Part shown: piece after piece, positions 60,255 through 64,000 of the stretch | Numbering within the stretch: position 1 is the first letter of the stretch | Layout of the letters: each line of letters opens with the position of its first letter | Assembly: GCF_003347015.1 (NCBI RefSeq) | Contig: NZ_PNFB01000003.1 | Location: forward strand, 186,001-250,000 | Origin: Brachybacterium sp. YJGR34 | GTDB taxonomy: Bacteria > Actinomycetota > Actinomycetes > Actinomycetales > Dermabacteraceae | DNA length: 64,000 nucleotides | Reading direction: 5' to 3' | Notes under the pieces: model-generated | Databases searched by the model: none | Told to the model about the DNA's origin: nothing | What the model saw: only the letters and a program-made list of their open reading frames with translations | Made by a program: the position numbers and the translations under genes

Positions 60255-61823
60255 ATGTCGACGGCCCGAGGGGGTGTTTCGCCTGTCGGGGGTGCCGGGG
60301 ATGATGTGTCCATGTCGAATTCGTCGTGGTGTCCGGGGCCTGAGGGGGATTTCTCCCCCGAGGCTCTCGCCGGTGCCGTCCGGGGGCGGGGGACCGAGGG
60401 GCTGACGGATCTGTTCACGGCGATGGCCGGGGTGCTGCAGGCTCTCGCGGCGGACCGCGGCGAGCTGTTCGCGACGGATGCGCGGGCCCGCGGCGCGTTC
60501 ACGGTGCTGCTGGAGGCGCTGCAGAGCACGCGCGGAGCGGTCGATGCGCTGGAGGCGCGGACGCTGGTCGCCCTGCGGGACGTGACGCGGCGGGAGCGGC
60601 TGGCCGCGGCGCGGGACCGCGCGGCGCGCGGGGAGGGCAGGGCCCCGGCGGTGGGGGCGGTGCACGAGGACGCGGATCGGGTGACGCGGCGGGATCTGTC
60701 GCTGATCACGCGGAGGTCGCCGCATCGTGCGGGGCGGACGCTGGGCTCGGCGCAGCGACTGGTGGAGTCGATGCCGTCGATGATGAGCGCACTGGGGGAG
60801 GGGAAGCTGGGCGCGGACGCGGTGTATGCGGCGGCGGACGCGGGCGCGGTGCTGTCCCCGGAGACGCTCTCGGCGGTGGACGAGCAGCTGGGGCGGCGAC
60901 TCGCGGACCTCGATTCGGCCGGGACGCGGCAGGTCAAGGACGCGGTGGCGGTGATCGCGGCGGAGACGGACCCGGAGGGGGAGAGGGAGCGTCACCGTCG
61001 CTCGGTGCCGCGGCGCCATGTCACGCTGACGCCGGGACGGCACGGGATGGCGACGCTGAGCGCGCATCTGCCGGCGATGGAGGCGGAGCTGATCCGCAAG
61101 AAGCTGGCGCTGGCGGCGGAGCGGGCGCGCAGCGAGGGATCCCGGGAGGGGCACGGGGCGCAGATGGCCGATGAGCTCGTGGCGCGCCTGCTCTCACGGG
61201 ACGCGGAGGCGGAGCCGGTGACGCTCGAGCTGGGCGTGGTCATCACCGACCGGGCGCTGTTCCGTCCCGAGGCCGGGGAGGTCGCGCAGCTGGAGGGGTA
61301 CGGACCGGTGCCGGCGGTGTCCGTACGGGCCCAGATCCGTGCTGCGCTGGAGACCCCGCAGGGCGAGGATCCCTTCGGGGCCGACGGACCGGCGGTGCGG
61401 GTGATGATCCGCCGCCTCTACACCCACCCCACCACGGGGGAGCTGGTGGCGATGGATGCGCGCTCGCGGGTCTTCCCGCCGGGGATGAAGAGGTTCCTGT
61501 CGCGCCGGGACCTGCGGTGCCGGGGCCCGTTCTGCAACGCCCACGCCCGGCAGGCCGATCACATCGTCCCCCACGCGCGGGGCGGGCCGACGAGCCTGGC
61601 GAACGGACAGCAGGTCTGTGCGCACTGCAACCAGAAGGAGGACGACACCGCGGCCGTCCTCCGCGAGCGCGCCCTGGGACGTCCCGGCCACAGCGTGACC
61701 TGGACCGGGCACTCCGGCGCCCGCCGCACCACCGTCCCCCCGCCCCTGATCTGGCCCCGAGGACGGGACCGGAGCCGGAGCCGGGGCCGGGAGCACGGCC
61801 CGGACCCGGACGGCGTGCCGTAG
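60255..61823 (+). CDS. DUF222/HNH endonuclease-domain protein (13E12 repeat type)
   Basis: 522 aa from ATG 60255 (GAGGGG 6 nt upstream); ATG 60312 would give 503 aa. Long helical DUF222 region (ARAGGRVDALEARTLVALRD-like; SPHRAGRTLGSAQRLVESMP), then a C-terminal HNH domain: LRCRGPFCNAHARQADHIVP, HARGGPTSLANGQQVCAHCN, with Cys pairs and the catalytic His in DHIVPHARGG, then QKEDD. Such genes occur in many copies in actinobacteria and are related to the REP13E12 elements of mycobacteria, some of which contain phage attachment sites. Function unknown. The 190-bp gap before it has a DnaA-box-like TTTTCCACA (60099-60107). Confidence 0.88.
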   Translation: MSTARGGVSPVGGAGDDVSMSNSSWCPGPEGDFSPEALAGAVRGRGTEGLTDLFTAMAGVLQALAADRGELFATDARARGAFTVLLEALQSTRGAVDALEARTLVALRDVTRRERLAAARDRAARGEGRAPAVGAVHEDADRVTRRDLSLITRRSPHRAGRTLGSAQRLVESMPSMMSALGEGKLGADAVYAAADAGAVLSPETLSAVDEQLGRRLADLDSAGTRQVKDAVAVIAAETDPEGERERHRRSVPRRHVTLTPGRHGMATLSAHLPAMEAELIRKKLALAAERARSEGSREGHGAQMADELVARLLSRDAEAEPVTLELGVVITDRALFRPEAGEVAQLEGYGPVPAVSVRAQIRAALETPQGEDPFGADGPAVRVMIRRLYTHPTTGELVAMDARSRVFPPGMKRFLSRRDLRCRGPFCNAHARQADHIVPHARGGPTSLANGQQVCAHCNQKEDDTAAVLRERALGRPGHSVTWTGHSGARRTTVPPPLIWPRGRDRSRSRGREHGPDPDGVP

Positions 61824-61835
61824 CTCCCGTCCTGG

Positions 61836-62810
61836 TCACTCCACCCCGTCGGCCACCAGCCTCAGCGCCGCCTGCGCCGCGCCCTCCATGCCCGCGGACT
61901 CCTGGACGCAGCGCGCCAGCAGCCAACGGCGTGCCCGCGCCGGGTCCAGGCCCGCGAGGGATGCCATCCTCCCGGCGAAGCGGCTCGGCTCCGCGGCCAG
62001 GCGCTCGGGATCATTGAACATGTGCTGCAGCAGGTCGTAGTGCGGATCGCCCACGTACGGCTTCGGGTCGATGAGCACCCAGCGCCGCTCGGAGCCCTCG
62101 CCGGCGGCCAGCACGTTGGACGGATGCAGATCGGTCGCCAGGAGCACCTGCTCGCCGTCCCACTGCCGGGGCAGCTCGCGGAACAGGGCGAGGCCGTGGG
62201 CCGTGACGTCGGCGGGGAGCGAGGAGAGACCGGCCTCCGCGCGCTCCTGCGCCCCGTCCGCCCACCACGCGCACATCGAGCTGAGCGTCCGGAACTGTCC
62301 GGCCTCGGACGTGGGCAGCAGCTCCTCCGGTCGCACCCAGAGCTGCCGCGCCACGGCGACCACGATCTCGTCGCGCTCGGGCCAGGTCAGCAGCTGCGCG
62401 AGCGGCGTCCCGGGACGCACCCGGTCCAGCAGCAGGGCCGCCGTCGCGCCCCGACGCTCGCTGCGATGCACCCGCGCGGCCCCCCGCCCCTGCCAGGCGA
62501 CCATCCCCGCCGCCTCGTCGCGGGCCTCGTCATGGGCCCAGGCCACCTTCAGCACCCGCTCGGAGCCGTCGACCTCCCGGACAGGCGCCACCCAGGCCGA
62601 GGAGCCTCCGGGGCGGAACGGGGCCGACGGCGTCAGCGACCACCGGGCGAGCAGTTCCTCCACGATCCCCGGCAGGTCGTCGCGCCAGGCGACGAGGCCC
62701 GGGTCGGCGGCCTCGGCGAGCAGCGGCGGCATCGGGTGACCGGCGACCAGCGGCGCACCGCCGCCCGCCGCACCGCCGCCCGCGGCGCCGCCGCTCTCCG
62801 GCCCGGTCAC
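61836..62810 (-). CDS. APH(6)/streptomycin phosphotransferase-like kinase
   Basis: 324-aa kinase of the aminoglycoside/hydroxyurea resistance family (APH(6)-like). Catalytic loop LLATDLHPSNVLAAG (D-x-H-P-S-N in place of HGDxxxxN) and VLIDPKPYVGDPHYDLLQHM are the subfamily signature; LKVAWAHDEARDEAAGM holds the ATP-binding Lys. GTG 62810 overlaps the stop of the upstream serine hydrolase (GTGA), supporting that start despite a low-complexity N-terminus. The real substrate may be a metabolite; resistance is not proven by sequence. Confidence 0.88.
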   Translation of the reverse strand: MTGPESGGAAGGGAAGGGAPLVAGHPMPPLLAEAADPGLVAWRDDLPGIVEELLARWSLTPSAPFRPGGSSAWVAPVREVDGSERVLKVAWAHDEARDEAAGMVAWQGRGAARVHRSERRGATAALLLDRVRPGTPLAQLLTWPERDEIVVAVARQLWVRPEELLPTSEAGQFRTLSSMCAWWADGAQERAEAGLSSLPADVTAHGLALFRELPRQWDGEQVLLATDLHPSNVLAAGEGSERRWVLIDPKPYVGDPHYDLLQHMFNDPERLAAEPSRFAGRMASLAGLDPARARRWLLARCVQESAGMEGAAQAALRLVADGVE

Positions 62811-64000
62811 GGCGCGACCACCCGCTCGGGCATCGTGAAGTCCGCGCTCGGCGTGAGCACCTGCCCGGTGCTGATCAGGGCCGTGCAGCGCACGGTCCCG
62901 TCCCCCGTGCTCCTCCCGAGGCGCGCCAGCAGGGGCTCGGACCAGCTCCCGTAGCCCGAATCGCCCCAGGCCGGGAGCTCCACCGCCTCCGCGCCCGGCG
63001 CGATCGGGTCCTCGCGCACCGCGCCGACGGATAGCTCGAGCGCCGTCGCCGCCGGGTCCGCGGACGCCTCGTCCAGCGCGAACAGCCGCACACCCAGACG
63101 CGTCAGCCGCGTGCGGCCCCACAGCGAGTCGTAGGTGCCGGTGAGGACCTCCGTGAGCTCCTCGGCGCTCAGCGCACTCCCGGCCGCGGCCGGCTCCACC
63201 GCGGCCTGGGCGGACAGCACCGCCGGGCGCGGCCGACCGTCGGAGCCGCCGCCCTGCGCCCCGGGGCTCTCCCACTCCTCGGCGCTCGGTGCCGGCCGGC
63301 CCGCCGCGAGGGAGAGCAGCCCCAGGATCCCCAGGGCCAGCTCGGAGCTCGGCGCGTCCACGGCGGTCCCGATCACGCTTACCACCAGGCGTTCTCTCGG
63401 CGCGGCCCAGGTGCGGGACAGGCCCGTCGGGAAGCCCCCGGAGTGGCCGATCACCGTGAAGCCGTGCAACCGGCCCTCCTGCAGCCCCAGCCCGTACTGG
63501 CCGCCGTCGTGCAGGGACCAGACCCGTCGGCGCATCTCCCGCAGGGAGCCCGGCGTCAGCAGCGCATCACCGGTGAGCACCTCCCCGGCGAAGCGCGCGA
63601 TGCTCCCCGCGCTCGCCCAGAAGCCGGTCGCGGCCGCGAGCGCACCGGTGGGGATCTGCTCCACCACCCGCCGCGGGCCGTGCAGGAGGGAGGTGTGTCC
63701 GGCGGCGAAGCCCCCGGGCGTCTCCGGACCGGGGGCGTCCGCCGGGAGGTCCGGGCCGATGCCCTCCACCCCCACCGGGTCGAGCACCAGCGCGGTGACC
63801 GCCGCGGCGAAGTCCTGCCCGGTGACCTCCTCGATGACCAGGCCCAGCAGGCCGTAGCCGATGTTCGAGTACTGCAGGTGCAGCCCCGCCTCCGCCGTGA
63901 CGGCGCCGGTGCGCGCGATCTCCAGCAGCTGCTCGCGCTCCGGGAAGGGAGTGCCCAGGCGCCACCACCGCGAGTCCGCGGAGTCCCGGGTCAGGCCCGA
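62807..64000 (-). CDS. Serine hydrolase, beta-lactamase superfamily (partial, N-terminus outside window)
   Basis: 398 codons run uninterrupted from the right edge to the stop at 62807. The beta-lactamase-fold tyrosine motif YSNIGYGLLGLVIEEVTGQD (Y-S-N) lies about 50 codons in, and IGHSGGFPTGLSRTW is the third (HSG) motif. About 150 further residues after the catalytic domain read like the accessory C-terminal domain of actinobacterial class C-like esterases. The SxxK serine must lie beyond the edge. Translationally coupled to the APH(6)-like kinase downstream by GTGA. Confidence 0.9.
   Translation of the reverse strand, partial: SGLTRDSADSRWWRLGTPFPEREQLLEIARTGAVTAEAGLHLQYSNIGYGLLGLVIEEVTGQDFAAAVTALVLDPVGVEGIGPDLPADAPGPETPGGFAAGHTSLLHGPRRVVEQIPTGALAAATGFWASAGSIARFAGEVLTGDALLTPGSLREMRRRVWSLHDGGQYGLGLQEGRLHGFTVIGHSGGFPTGLSRTWAAPRERLVVSVIGTAVDAPSSELALGILGLLSLAAGRPAPSAEEWESPGAQGGGSDGRPRPAVLSAQAAVEPAAAGSALSAEELTEVLTGTYDSLWGRTRLTRLGVRLFALDEASADPAATALELSVGAVREDPIAPGAEAVELPAWGDSGYGSWSEPLLARLGRSTGDGTVRCTALISTGQVLTPSADFTMPERVVAP

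Noticed and set aside
60255-61823. DUF222/HNH gene as an active mobile element or homing endonuclease
   Set aside because: No terminal repeats, target duplication or intron/intein boundaries are visible; it is a stand-alone gene of a multi-copy family.

Overview
The window is 64 kb of very GC-rich DNA, densely coded on both strands with short gaps. The gene families point to an actinobacterium of the Micrococcales: a DUF222/HNH (13E12-type) gene, a fused mrpAB antiporter operon, AztD- and PhoX-type exported proteins, DtxR/IdeR-type and Zur-type metal boxes, and many leaderless promoters. A Brachybacterium-like organism is my best guess, but this is inference from family content; there is no rRNA or other marker gene. 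I recognised no rRNA, tRNA, CRISPR array, insertion sequence or prophage. Both edges cut genes: a ferritin on the left and a serine hydrolase on the right.

Layout. (1) 1-7.3 kb: ferritin with an iron box, then a LacI regulator divergent from a Ugp-like ABC importer (two permeases and a lipoprotein, no ATPase) followed by two glycerophosphodiester phosphodiesterases. The divergent region carries LacI-type palindromes and a possible two-unit PHO box. (2) 7.3-15.3 kb: an autoregulated XRE/membrane-protein pair with three regularly spaced operators, glutamate dehydrogenase, a Zur-controlled AztD-like zinc lipoprotein, two small-molecule kinases, an acetyltransferase and an NAD(P)-binding protein. 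(3) 15.3-23.9 kb: a histidine-utilisation locus (hutG, IclR regulator, FNT channel, peptidase-like hydrolase, hutU, hutI, hutH). (4) 23.9-35.7 kb: CPBP protease, a two-component system, TerC, a short-chain dehydrogenase, an NCS1 permease with a cysteine hydrolase, a FUSC protein, a methyltransferase, a DoxX-like protein, and an ECF42-type sigma factor with its DGPF/YCII partner. (5) 35.8-39.9 kb: an iron-boxed siderophore ABC importer. (6) 39.9-49.2 kb: aldo/keto reductase, a drug-type ABC exporter with a TetR and three tandem operators, an LssY-domain protein, an APC permease with a UspA protein, and PhoX with a PHO-like box and a structured 5' leader. (7) 49.4-55.5 kb: the mrp cation/proton antiporter operon. 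(8) 55.6-64 kb: prolyl oligopeptidase, two serine hydrolases (one cut), thiol peroxidase, GNAT acetyltransferase, DUF222/HNH protein and an APH(6)-like kinase.

How the genes work together. Phosphate is one theme: PhoX and the Ugp/GDPD cluster would scavenge phosphate and glycerol phosphate from phosphoesters, and both promoters carry 11-bp repeats resembling PHO boxes. Metals are another: iron boxes at the siderophore importer (uptake) and ferritin (storage), and a Zur box at the AztD-like protein. Nitrogen is a third: the hut genes yield glutamate plus formamide, and GdhA links glutamate to ammonium.

The most striking sequence-level pattern is the transcript start. At least a dozen genes have a -10 of the form TAnnnT only 6-7 nt before the start codon, which implies leaderless mRNA. 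At three loci the codon at that position opens a 10-16-codon mini-ORF that ends on or just before the start of the main gene (IclR, LssY protein, MrpA). I see no single wholly new system; the most useful leads are these mini-ORFs, the phoX 5' leader, the operator arrays, and an Asp-to-Asn change at the metal site of HutI.
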